NCBI RefSeq assembly: GCF_000485595.1
Contig: NW_014578908.1
Span: 10,750-40,401 of the forward strand
Origin: Priapulus caudatus
Taxonomy: Eukaryota > Priapulida > Priapulimorpha > Priapulimorphida > Priapulidae
DNA length: 29,652 bases
Direction of reading: 5' to 3'
Shown here: positions 9,775-19,487 of the stretch, piece by piece
Numbering within the stretch: position 1 is the first letter of the stretch
Layout: every line of letters begins with the position of its first letter
The notes under the pieces: model-generated
What the model was told of the DNA's origin: nothing
Database searches by the model: none
The model's input: the letters and a program-made list of their open reading frames with translations, nothing else
Made by a program: the position numbers and the translations under genes

Positions 9775-10836
9775 TTTTTTAAAGGTAAGCTAAAGAAAAA
9801 CTACAAGGAGAAAGTATTGCCCGAAACGAATCAAGCCGTCAATGAGATGATGGTCGCGTTCAAGGGTCGACATAGCCTGAAGCAATACATGCCTAAAAAG
9901 CCGGTAAAAAAGGGATATAAACTCTGGTGCAGATCCGGGGTTTCTGGGTACACGTACGCCTTTGAAGTGCGTGGCGGTGAAACAAAGGGGCTACCGGATG
10001 GTGTAACTCTTGCTCGGCCAGTGGAGAAATATGGTAATGTTGTCATCAGACTAACGCGTGAACTGCAGCCAGATAAACTGTTCTCTTGCCCAGAGTTGTT
10101 GGCATATTTGCGAAAGAAGCACATCTATGCAGTATGTACCATGCAACAAAATAGATGTTGAGGCTGTCCTATTTCATTGGAGAAAGAGTTGAAGACAGGT
10201 CGAGGAACTGTCGCCGAAAAGGTGGAAGATACAGGCAATGTCGTTGTTTGTGCTTGGCTGGACAGTAAACGGGTCTTGACAGCTTCCAATTACATTGGAA
10301 AGGATCCTATTGGTGAATGTAAACGTTACGACAGAAAAAATAAAGAAGCCATTACTGTGCCACGCCCTGCAATTGTTGCAATGTACAATAGGTTCATGGG
10401 CGGTGTCGATAAGGCTGATATGTTGTTGTCACTATACTGCTGCAAGTGTCGTACCAGAAAATGGTACATGCGCATTTTCGCACATCTTGTCTCCCTAACT
10501 GCTGTGAATGCCTGGTGCATCTACAGAGAGTTAGGAGGAAATGGGTCCTTGACGGACTTCATTGTGGATCTGTCTCGCACATTGATGGGTGGGGTTGAAG
10601 TAGGTCAATTAGATGAGCCTAGAGCCAAACGCCCATGTCGATCCCTGAAAGCTAGTGATGTCCCAAGAGAGATAAGAACCGACAAATGTAACCACTGGCC
10701 ATTTCAGATGGAGGGTGGGGCACAGAGGTGTAAATACCCTGAATGTTCCAGGCGCACAAGGTTCATGTGCTCCAAATGTCAGCTCTATCTCTGCGTTGTA
10801 GGAGCCAAATGTTTCTTTGACTTTCATAAAGCATAG
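9775..10836 (+). pseudogene. piggyBac transposase, 5'-truncated and catalytically dead
   Basis: A cut-and-paste transposase of the piggyBac (DDE_Tnp_1_7) family. One frame runs from about 9775 to the TAG at 10836, broken once by TGA at 10159-10161. Recognisable: MMVAFKGRHSLKQYMPKKP, GYKLWCRSG, then KNKEAITVPRPAIVAMYNRF, FMGGVDKADMLLSLY with the third catalytic Asp, RKWYMRIFAHL, and a C-terminal Cys-rich zinc finger (CNHWPFQM to CFFDFHKA). The first Asp, normally in a DE(S/M)M motif before FKGR, is Asn here (AAT at 9841). The FDNFF-type motif with the second Asp is missing between DKLF and SCPELL (about 10075-10090). The N-terminal third is absent upstream, where direct repeat copy B begins. 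TTAA-flanked ends were not found. Confidence 0.92.
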
Positions 10837-11432
10837 GCCGCGAGAGCAGAAACAATGACAACGACAATCACACGGACAATCATGATGATTGAAGGAGCCT
10901 GTGCTAGAGGTGCTGAATCACAGTCTGGGTTAATTGAATTGAATTACTAACAAAACAATATTGTCATTATCCCCCTTCCTAGTGATTTTCAAGTGATAAG
11001 ATGGTACAAATCAAGTAAAGTGGACAAGATCAATGACTTGGGCACTTTTGGCACTTTCGTCTTTGACAGGGCAGTATGATGTAAAATCAGACATTGTGTA
11101 ACCATGGCAACTCGAGACATGAAATGTATGTCCTTCTCATATGTAAGAATTGTTTACGACTCAAATAGGTCTTGCAGGGTATTTCAAGGTTTTAAAGTTT
11201 TAGCTGTTTTTTAGAGTTTAATAAAGAGTACAATTAGTTTCGAAATGAATACACTTTTGCTATTTTCTTACTCCCCTAGTGCCTGGTGTACACATATGTG
11301 TACGAAAATTTAAATCGAAGTGTGCAGACTTTCTTAGCTAATTAACCCAAATTACTGTTAGTATAGTGGAATTAGTTACAAATAATCTATTGGCCACATT
11401 GGCATTACCCTGGAACATACCTCAGGCATTAA
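10837..11432. other. piggyBac 3' flank and unassigned sequence
   Basis: Non-coding. An AATAAA at 11220-11225 could be the poly(A) signal of the piggyBac gene. I see no terminal inverted repeat and no conserved peptide. Confidence 0.4.
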
Positions 11433-11755
11433 AGGGCATGGTCGGAAGTGTACAATGATATCACAAAAGACGATGACAAACTGTTATTAAGAAAGAATGA
11501 TATATTCTCAGTCGAAGTGTCGGACAAACTTACAGACACAGGTGCAGGTACATTTTATCCTGATATCAGTGAGCCGATATCCGTAGTAGTGTTTCGACGA
11601 GAAACTCAAATATGCCAAGTTTCGGCTGCAGAGAGAGAGCACAACTACAGCTGATGCTGGGACCAGCAGTGTCAATGCGTTTCAGCTGTTGATGGATGCG
11701 GCGATGCGCACAAGACCAGCAACGCGTAGGGCAAGAGATGCGCCCAGGTTTACAG
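11433..11755 (+). CDS. Exon 1 of an unrecognised three-exon gene (one frameshift)
   Basis: From a point after a stop at 11430 the frame reads KDDDKLLLRKNDIFSVEVSD and PDISEPISVVV. Near 11595 it must move one base to continue as DEKLKYAKFRLQREST and then VNAFQLLMDAAMRTR, ending at a GT donor at 11756. Dropping one base in the TTTCGACG stretch would join the two. The first residues may lie in an upstream exon. I do not recognise the protein. Both halves look like genuine coding sequence, and the donor phase (one base left over) matches the next exon. Confidence 0.45.
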
Positions 11756-11827
11756 GTACAATATGTAGCATTTTGTATTTAAGATAATTACGAATAACAG
11801 TGTGAAGTGAAACTTTTATTTTGGCAG

Positions 11828-11872
11828 TGGCTGGAGGTACGGAAGCCGTCTCTACAATTTACGATACTGCAG
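11828..11872 (+). CDS. Exon 2 (45 bp) of the same unrecognised gene
   Basis: A micro-exon between a TTTTGGCAG acceptor (ends 11827) and a GTACAG donor at 11873. In phase with exon 1 it reads VAGGTEAVSTIYDTA. Its length is a multiple of three and it keeps the one-base phase on both sides. Confidence 0.4.
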
Positions 11873-12700
11873 GTACAGCAGTCCATTTGCTTATTCGTCG
11901 CTTTCCCACAAAATAATGCCGTTAGAAATAAATTCACGATTTAAGAGTTTTGATAGCCGATTTAAGAGCTAGAAAACGCTCGGATTAAGTATGAAAATGA
12001 ACATTATTATGCCATCTAGCCTACACCAGTTTGTTGGGATTGATTGTCTGTTCAGATGCAAGAGATTGAAAGCAAAAGGTTATACACCATAGATTAATTT
12101 GGGTATTATGACACGAATATATAAGATAGTGGAGCAGGTAGTGTGGTACGAATTGTGGGGTATTGTTAGGTTTAGATTTCGGGTTAATACCTATCCTATA
12201 CTGTTTTTGCAGTCACGTGGAGGCGACGCATGCACAAATGGACTGCCGTACCTGCAGCCTCGTAAATAAGAGAGATGGCTGCAGCCTGCCATACCTCCAG
12301 CCACTGTCAGACATGCAATTTGCGTTGTTGCGAGAGTAAATTGAGCTGTTTCCAACATGTTATTAAAATATCTCGATTTCTTTTGTAAACTCACATTGCG
12401 ATATGTAGTTTTAAATAGCTGTCCTGCCCATATATTGTTTAATGCATTTTAATCTCCCACCCACCCCCGGGGCTAAGGGAAAAAGGTTGGAGGAATATAA
12501 AAAAGCTTTGGTCTAAAGGGAAGAGCTGCCCAATTCTTTTGCAATGTTGGACTTAGTTGTTTTTATGGGGGCAGGGGTTAAATTTAAAATATCTAGTGTA
12601 TTATTCACCTCACCAGATTTTCAACATAAACTGATATATCCTTTCCATCAACTAAATATAGATATTATATGTGTTTTATATTATTCGCCTGTATTTGCAG

Positions 12701-12899
12701 CTAAAGACGAACTGTACAATCAAGTTGTCATAGAGCTGCAGGAATGCGGAGCTGGTTTTTCTGAGTCCATGGGCGACAGTGTGGTGGCAACACATGTGAA
12801 TGCAATAGCGAATGCACTATGGTATATTTCGGGGAGCCTGGACAAATTCGCCGATCGAGCTTATCACCAGAAGGATGGTGTAAAATCTATCCCACAGAG
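12701..12899 (+). CDS. Exon 3 of the same unrecognised gene
   Basis: Follows a strong TATTTGCAG acceptor (ends 12700) and ends at a GTGTGT donor at 12900. In phase with exon 2 it reads AKDELYNQVVIELQECGAGF, then THVNAIANALWYISGSLDKF. The frame continues open upstream into the intron, but without conserved-looking sequence. Function unknown. The LWYI-G segment recalls an uncharacterised repeated animal family, but I cannot confirm that. Further exons would be expected downstream; none is evident before the hAT insertion at 13461, which may have split the gene. Confidence 0.45.
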
Positions 12900-13460
12900 G
12901 TGTGTACATGCAACATATGCATGCGTTAAAACAATATGCCCATGGTATAACTGAAAATGTGTTATATTTTTTTACATGTTTTAAATATATGTATTAGTAT
13001 TATTTTTGTATATGAAGAATACCACAATTTTCTCTGCAGTTACTCGTCTGACAACCTTTAGTTTCAAAGCAAAATATGTTTTCAGTTTGGTTGAAAATAA
13101 AAAATAACAAAACTTTGCAAACCCCTTTTATAATTATGCCTGCTTTATCTGGTGACTTTATGCCTTTACACTTGTGTAACGACCCATAACCCTTTTCAAG
13201 CCTGTTTGACAGCTCACGATGTGACTGTTGGCTTTCTCCGTCGGCCGTGTTTGTTTGTGGCAGGCGGAGCCACCCTCACTGTAGCTTAGCATTTTATTGA
13301 CGTGTAAAGGTCGTAGCGATGTTTTTAAATGCTTGCTTTCGGGCATTTAAATATAGTATAGATTAAAGTAGGACCCAACCTGTCTATTTAACTAATTTGA
13401 AACTAAAACTTGTTAAAGTGTAAACTACGAAACTATAAGGTTAGAACAACCCACGCTATC
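12900..13460. other. Non-coding flank up to the hAT insertion site
   Basis: A/T-rich. No conserved peptide, repeat or signal recognised beyond the target site immediately to the right. Confidence 0.4.
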
Positions 13461-13468
13461 AACGAGAG
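13461..13468. repeat. Left target-site duplication (AACGAGAG)
   Basis: The 8 bp AACGAGAG directly precede the left terminal repeat and recur exactly after the right one at 17319-17326. Eight bases is the hallmark duplication length of hAT transposons. Confidence 0.93.
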
Positions 13469-13500
13469 CAGTGTTACCACTCCTGGGGGTTTTACCCCAG

Positions 13501-13562
13501 ATCTGGGGTTTTTCAGTTCAATCTGGGGTTCTGGGGTTTTTCACTTGCAATCTGGGGTTTTT
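13501..13562 (+). repeat. Left subterminal TCTGGGGTTTT repeats
   Basis: ATCTGGGG occurs at 13501, 13521 and near 13549, with an extra TCTGGGG at about 13529. Just outside, CCTGGGGGTTTTACCCCAG (13482-13500) can form a small hairpin. Subterminal repeats in hAT elements commonly bind the transposase; that role is inferred here. Confidence 0.7.
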
Positions 13563-14362
13563 TCCAGAAATATGGAGTTCAATTTCTGCAGAGTATAATT
13601 TAGTTCCCGCCGCCCTGCCGAGCTCAAGGCGAGCCATACCGGAACCAGAACCAGACGTAGCATTGACGGCACAATATACTAACTATAGTCTGGTTCCCTG
13701 ACCAAGTTTTCCTTACAAATAGTACTGTCTAGATCTGTCAGAGGCGCAGACTATATTAACAGCCTATACAAACCACGTGACCTCTTATTCCTTAGCAACC
13801 TGACTCACCACCTGTCACCCGTACACAGCACGATTGTCTGTTATGCCGGTAGAGTTATTCAATGACTACATTGCTGTAATACGCTGTTACATTTGAATGA
13901 TATTATAGAAATTTAAACAAAAATATTTACATTGTTTGTTTTTTTGGTGCGTAGTAATACTACTAGTTCTAATACTACTAATACTATATAGTTATTATAG
14001 TACTACTACAGTACATAGGATGATTTGTTAGTATTGACTATTGACAGTATTGTTACGTTTGTAGAGTGTTACTGTGGTTGTAACTTGTAGTACTAGTAGG
14101 TATCTGTATTTAACTTTGAGAGTTTGTATATTTGCCTCGTAAACGCCCTTGTTTGTTTGATAGTGTGCCATATGGACGTAGACTGTAGACTAGAGGTTGT
14201 ATGTACTATATGTTACGTAGCTCACCCTTGTTCAAATTCGTCCTTGCTTTGGCAGGCTTTCGCAGTACTGTCTAGTGACTCACAGTCTCACTATCAGTTT
14301 CATTAGACCTTACTAACGTCCTCACTTCATCATTTGGAATTTGACGTCACGCATTTTTTTCG

Positions 14363-16441
14363 ATGAATACCCCTCCCTCCAAAAAAGAAAAAAAATGGTA
14401 TAATCAGCCATTTAATCAAGACTGGCTCAAAGATCCAGAGCTCAAAGATTGGATTAAGGTAGATACCAACGACAAGTATGTCGTTTTGTGTACTGTATGC
14501 GATGCAAAGTTGAAAAATACTAATAAGACTTCGTTGATTGCCCACAAAGATACACAGAAGCACAAGCAAATGTTTCTTACAAAGCAAAGCACCGTTGCCA
14601 TCTCTAGCTTTTTCAAGCAACCTACTGAAGTGGATGAAAAGGAAAAGGTGGCGCGTGCTGAATTGTATTTCACTGCATTTATGGCCGAACACCATATGCC
14701 ATTCATTCAAGCAGACCACCTTATCGAGACGATTAAAGTAATGCTACCAGACAGCAAGATAGCAAAAGGCATGTCTCTGAAACGTACCAAGGCATCATAT
14801 GTGATGCAAGAAGGTATTGCATGGGAAGAGAAACAGGATCTGTCGGAAATTTGTGAGTGACAGAAATTTTCGCTGATTATTGATGAAAGTACAGACGTAT
14901 CTGTCTCCCAGGTTCTGGCTGTTGTGGTGCGATTTTTTGATGAGAGGACATGCAAAGTGGTTGACGCTTTGCTGGACAGCATAGAAGTGTTTGATGCTAC
15001 CGCAAAAGGGCTATACAGTGCGGTGAAAGATCTGTTAGCAGAAAGGGGAATCCCCTTGCACAATGTTGTTGGCTTTGCTAGTGACAATTGCTCAACGATG
15101 ATGGGTGTAGAGAGTGGCTTTCAAGCCCTACTTAAGCATGACATCCCCTCAGTTTTCGTCATAGGGTGTGTTTGTCACTCTTTCACGTTGTGTGCAAACC
15201 ATGCGTGCAGCCACCTTCCATCATGGCTGGAATCATTTGTGAAAAATGTATGTTGTTATTTTGCTAGGAGCAGCAAGAGGCAACATGCATTTCAGAGCAT
15301 TCAAGAACTTGTCTCTGCACCACAGCATAAAATGTTGAAGCTGTCACAAACACGCTGGTTGTCACGAGGAAAAGTGATTGCAAGAATTCTTGAGCAGTGG
15401 GACGCTTTGAAGCTATTCTTCCAAACAGAAGCACCTGTTGATAAGGTTGACGGGGCTCGCCAAATTCTTGAGACGATGGTTACTCCAGGAACAAAACACA
15501 TGCTGTTGTTTATTAATTGCGTTCTTGGAAAAGTCGATGCCATAAATGTCGAATTCCAGTCAGAGCATTTCAGGCTCCACAAGGTCTTCCAAACCATTTC
15601 TGATGAGTACAGGAGCATTTTGAGCATGTTTGTCCGAAGTGATGTCATGGCCACACAAAAACTGTCTGACATTGATCCCATGAGTCCACACATGTATGAG
15701 AAGATCGAGGATATTGATGTTGGTGGCAGGTGTGAGGCCATGCTTGTACGAGAGAAACTTGGAGATGCTGAGCCGAGATTCCGGTTAGATTGTTTGGCCT
15801 TTCTGAAGGTGCTTTGTCAGCAAATGCGGAAAAGGTTCCCATTCGCAGAAGACAGTGTAATGGCACAGCTGCATGTGTTGGACCCGAATGAGGCCATGTC
15901 TGTTGGCAGGAGACAGCGGTCGATAGCGGCACTGGCATCGCACTTTTCATCTTTGGTGGATGAAAAAGATCTTGACGTTCTTCAGGATCAGTGGAAGACA
16001 CTACCTCACGCTAAGAAGTCCCTTGGACACATGGTCGATCTCGAGCCACCATCTTTTTGGCATGCCGTACGATCCATAAAAGATGGAAACAATCGGATGA
16101 AGTTCGGTCATCTCGCTGACTTCATGTGTGGCTTACTGGCTTTGCCACATTCGTCTGCGTGTGTAGAAAGAGTATTTTTACAAGTTAACTTGGTCAAGAC
16201 AAAACAGACCAACAGATTGCAGGGCAAAACAGTAGCAAATCGACTGTTGGCAAAGCAAGCCATTTCCCGTCAGGGTGCCGTGTGTTATACATGGAGACCT
16301 TCAAAATCTCTCATTGCAGATGTAAAAGAAGGGTACTGTCATAAGCGATTCGTACAGAAAGAAGCTGAAATAAAAGAGCAAGATGTAGTAACTCTACACG
16401 ATATTTCAGATGTAGAAGAAAGTGATGTCTACTTGCACTAG
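14363..16441 (+). pseudogene. hAT transposase with one in-frame TGA
   Basis: This enzyme would excise and reinsert the surrounding element. The frame runs 692 codons from ATG 14363 to TAG 16439-16441, interrupted only by TGA at 14858-14860 (codon 166). Order: a BED-type zinc finger (Cys43, Cys46, His61, His67; CTVC...AHKDTQKH); a linker; FSLIIDESTDVS with the first catalytic Asp just after the TGA; GFASDNCSTMMG with the second Asp at about residue 241; the Cys/His insertion (VIGCVCHSFTLCANHAC); TRWLSRGKVI; and a C-terminal dimerisation region with LPHSSACVERVF (Glu about 602) followed by KTKQTNRLQGKTVANRLLAK. Length and motif order fit a full-length family member. The TGA could be CGA decay, readthrough, or an inactivating mutation; I labelled it a pseudogene on that basis only. 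Confidence 0.93.
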
Positions 16442-17237
16442 TAGAAGTAACGCGAGCGAGTATGACTATGGCTTCACTGGGAACGAGGAACTGGAACTAA
16501 TAACAGCTCATAACAGCTATTGTATTTGCAAGTTGTTTTCTAAGCTGATTATATATGTGCTGATCGGTTTTGCTCATATATGCTATGCATATTGGATTTA
16601 TATAATATAATTGTTTAAAATGTTTATCTATAGTATATAACTATGTCATCATTTTCTTAACGTATTTGCATTTAAGACATTTCTCTGTCCATAAGCAATG
16701 GGACTGACATCGTGTGTGTATGGAATAACAGCTCGGATCTGAATGGGTTCACTTATAGTCTTAAAATTCGGGATATATGGTCACAATAGTCAAATCAGTT
16801 TTCAGTCCAAAACGTGTGAGGGCTTAGTGTCAACAAACAGATTTACGTTGTAATGTTTTTTTACGTTGTAACGTTGTAAGATTTATGTTGACCATGTAAG
16901 TCATTAACAAATATTTTGAGGTTATCCGTAATCGTATATCCGTTAAAATACGTGTGGAAATTGCTTTTCATTTCTATCATATGTAAACTATTTTGAGTTG
17001 CAAAATTGAACCATTTTTTATGAACTCTTCCAGAATGTTCACTGACCACTGTTGACTAGTGTTCATAGTATTAAACATGCTTTAAAGTTATATACTAAAA
17101 CTTAGTAACATCTATATTTGTTGTTTTTGTGTGAGATGTTATGTAATTTTATTTAAATAATATAAAAATAAAAATAAATGAAAGGCAATATATTCATATA
17201 ATGTCCGATAGGTGGCACTAATGTCGTTTATTTTGAG

Positions 17238-17284
17238 ATCTGGGGTTTTCTGGGTTTTTTTTGGCGTCGATCTGGGGTTTTCCC
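17238..17284 (+). repeat. Right subterminal TCTGGGGTTTT repeats
   Basis: ATCTGGGGTTTTCTGGG at 17238 and ATCTGGGGTTTTCCC at 17270, in the same orientation as the left-end copies rather than inverted. Confidence 0.7.
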
Positions 17285-17318
17285 ATTTTTCAGAGCACTG
17301 AACACTTCGGTAACACTG

Positions 17319-17326
17319 AACGAGAG
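17319..17326. repeat. Right target-site duplication (AACGAGAG)
   Basis: Exact copy of 13461-13468, immediately after the right terminal inverted repeat. Confidence 0.93.
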
Positions 17327-17445
17327 AGGGAGCCACAATAGCCGCGCGAGTGGGCGCAATCGGACATTTGTCAAGTTTCAACATTTATCTTAGTTTAGAC
17401 TAAATTAACCAATTTTTATTCGGAAAACTTACTCTCCCAACGTGG

Positions 17446-18075
17446 TAAGTGGCAATTTTGATACCCGCTGTATGTTTGTCCCAACTATCTAATGTATAGC
17501 CTGATTTCTCTGTAAGTTTGTACGCTATATTAGCCCTGTATATTTTATATCATTATCAAGTTGCATGGCCTGTGTGCCTACTGTCATTTTAAATATCTAA
17601 ATATCTCGTCATCTACACGCCGTCGAGCGTTATTGTAACATCTATGTGATCTAGAGGAATTACCTTTATTGATTTAAAGTCTATTTTCTGCTAGTTGTGG
17701 AAATTTATGGTAAATTTATAGCGTCATATATAATTTGTATAGGAACGTACATGTATAACCTATCAGGCCTATAGAGCGTAAACTAGCTTTAAACACATCG
17801 TTAGCATCAATATGCATATAATATTTATCTATTTAACGTCGACCTATTTCTGTCATATTAACGATACTTACGTTGTCTTTCCATTCGTGATGTAAATCTC
17901 GGTTTTGTTTTTGTTTCTATTAGTTTAACTCTGGTCACTGGAGCTCATAACCTCACTGATCGAGTATATCACAAGGGAAATAAATTACAGTAACCACCAG
18001 AACACTCGTCATTCTCATTTACTGCTCTCAAGAACTATGCTACGGTCACTACAACCTCTGGCGAACCTCACGGTC
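17446..18075 (+). mobile_element. Candidate 5' LTR and primer-binding site of the BEL/Pao-like element
   Basis: About 600 bp of A/T-rich DNA with an AATAAA at 17979-17984, an end CACTACA near 18053, and TGGCGAACCTCACGG at 18059-18073, which has the form of a primer-binding site. It lies 46 bases before the gag-like ATG at 18121, as expected for an LTR retrotransposon leader. The left edge is a guess. A 15-base sequence (TACTCTCCCAACGTG, 17434-17448) abuts it and recurs inverted at about 18089-18103, just after the binding site. Confidence 0.4.
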
Positions 18076-18120
18076 CGCTAGAGTTAAACACGTTGGGAGA
18101 GTACGAACAATTACTGCAAT

Positions 18121-18923
18121 ATGGATCTCAATGAAACTAAGAACGCTCACAAGACCGCAAAGGTAGCACTGACGCGGCTGATAACCATCACTGGGCCTTC
18201 ATGAACGCTGGAGACGTCCAGGAATTCGAGGACGTCCTCCCCAACCTGGGCGCAGCACTCGAGCGAGTGACGGAGGCCCACGATGCCTATGTGAACCTAT
18301 TGGAACCTGGCGTGGCATTCGACAGGGCTGTCGACTACCTACCGGTGGTCCAGGCCAATTACGAAGACTTTATTACGAACATTAACGCTTGGTTGGTGGA
18401 AGCCAATCACGTGGAAGAAGAAGAAGAAGAACAACAACAACCACCACCACCACAACTACCAGAACAACTACCGCTTGACGAAGATCAAGAACAAGAACAA
18501 CAACAACCACCACCACAACTACCAGAACGACTACCGCTTGACGAAGAACAAGAACAACAATGACAGCGGCTAGAAATGAGAGCACTCAAGATAGAGGCTA
18601 GGCATAGAGAGCAGCTGATACGCGAACAAGAGCTCGAACTGAAAGGCCTTCAGGACGAGCTCGAGTTCGCACAGCGAAAGGCCGAGCTGACCTATCAAAC
18701 CGGCAACCTCAAGCAGACCCTGGAAGGTAGGGAACCTGCTGGAGTTTACCACTCAACTCCCCAACCAACTCTTAGAACCCCAACTCTTAACCCGGTGGGC
18801 GCCACACCTGTCCCCAACTACCCAGAGACGCCGAGGTACACTAACGACAACCGGGGTCTCACACCCGCGGGAATCGCTCGTGACACACTCTCGTCTGGGG
18901 GGCATGCCCTCAGACCCCTCTAG
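18121..18923 (+). pseudogene. BEL/Pao-like retrotransposon gag N-terminus
   Basis: An ATG at 18121 starts a frame (KTAKVALTRLITITG) that stops at about 18204. The homologous continuation (DVQEFEDVLPNLGAALERV, then AVDYLPVVQANYEDF) lies in another frame from about 18195, so there is one frameshift. That frame then crosses a single TGA at 18561-18563 and runs to TAG 18921-18923. The alpha-helical, charged N-terminal region, the E/Q/P-rich spacer, a coiled-coil-like stretch (EARHREQLIREQELELKGLQ) and a Pro/Thr-rich tail match the layout I know for BEL/Pao Gag proteins before the DUF1759 domain, which is absent. No pol sequence follows. Identification is by layout only. Confidence 0.5.
18424..18563 (+). 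repeat. Coding tandem repeat, about 70 bp x 2 (Q/P/LPLDE)
   Basis: Two near-identical units encode QQQPPPPQLPEQLPLDEDQE and QQQPPPQLPERLPLDEEQE. Each combines CAA and CCA runs with the CTACCGCTTGACGAAGA segment. Most of the difference is run length, suggesting slippage and unequal exchange. Confidence 0.85.
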
Positions 18924-19199
18924 AAGTTTCCCCTACTTTTTTCACCCCCTTCCTCCCTTTTCAGCATTTGTCTGTCTCATGCCTGGAAACAGAAACTCAG
19001 GCAAATGGAATTAAATCCAGTACAAAAATTAGACACCTACCTCTATCTAGAATTTTGGAAAGGTACCTCTGATGCAGTGTCTGATAGATATAAACAACTT
19101 GATATGTTTCTGTCTGAACTCAACTTTTTTCAGTCGCTATATGTTGATGAATAGGTACACATGTCAAATCCATGTTCAACAGTTGCGGAAAGGTATTGA
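18924..19199. other. Junction between gag remnant and orphan fragment
   Basis: Contains a pyrimidine-rich CCTCCCTTTTCAG acceptor-like site (ends 18964), then a frame with KSSTKIRHLPLSRIL (about 19009-19060) that looks like the start of an exon but stops soon after. No firm gene. Confidence 0.3.
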
Positions 19200-19487
19200 T
19201 ATTACCAAAACCTGATTGTATCAAGCGACATTGCTTTCCTTAGATATGACCCAGGTGGATCGGTGGGGGCGACGACATTTGTGTGGCGTGTGCCAGATGA
19301 TATCTCATCATCAGAAATGATGACGGCCGCAACTAAAATAGTGGAGAAACTGAAGCCTACTTTGCCCGAGTACCACACCGGTATGAGGAAAGATTTCAGT
19401 GACAAGTATGGCAGCCTTGCTGGAGTAAATATTCCACCACATGTATTAAGGGCCATCTATGCTGACCTGACCTTAGATCAGGCATGA
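19200..19487 (+). pseudogene. Fragment of an unidentified, apparently conserved protein
   Basis: The frame opens after a TGA at 19197 and ends at TGA 19485-19487. It reads IVSSDIAFLRYDPGG, TTFVWRVPDDISSSEMM, IVEKLKPTLPEYHTGMRKDF and YGSLAGVNIPPHVLRAIYAD. Composition and third-position behaviour look like a true coding exon with no internal stop. From memory it recalls an uncharacterised repeated family in cnidarians and other invertebrates; I could not verify this. No start, end or neighbouring exons are recognisable, so it is probably an isolated relic. Confidence 0.45.

Larger units (their letters stand above)
13469..17318 (+). mobile_element. Complete hAT transposon, 3,850 bp
   Basis: Both ends are defined. 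The left end begins CAGTGTTACC (13469-13478) and the right end closes with its reverse complement GGTAACACTG (17309-17318), flanked by exact AACGAGAG duplications. Just inside each end are several TCTGGGGTTTT-like words. The single gene at 14363-16441 encodes a hAT transposase. The 5' leader (13563-14362) and 3' part (16442-17237) are A/T-rich without other genes. With perfect target duplications and one nonsense codon as the only coding lesion seen, this is likely a young insertion. It sits in unassigned DNA between the gene-like exons ending at 12899 and the BEL-like remnant. Confidence 0.95.

Noticed and set aside
14342-14349. TGACGTCA (CRE-like palindrome) 13 bases before the hAT start codon
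   Set aside because: An 8-base site is expected by chance at this scale and its position so close to the ATG gives no independent support as a promoter element.
14330-14719. Minus-strand open frame over the hAT N-terminus
   Set aside because: Antisense of the BED-finger region; no independent motif.
18382-18585. Minus-strand valine/leucine-rich open frame
   Set aside because: It is the antisense of the CAA/CCA repeat in the gag-like gene; low complexity only.
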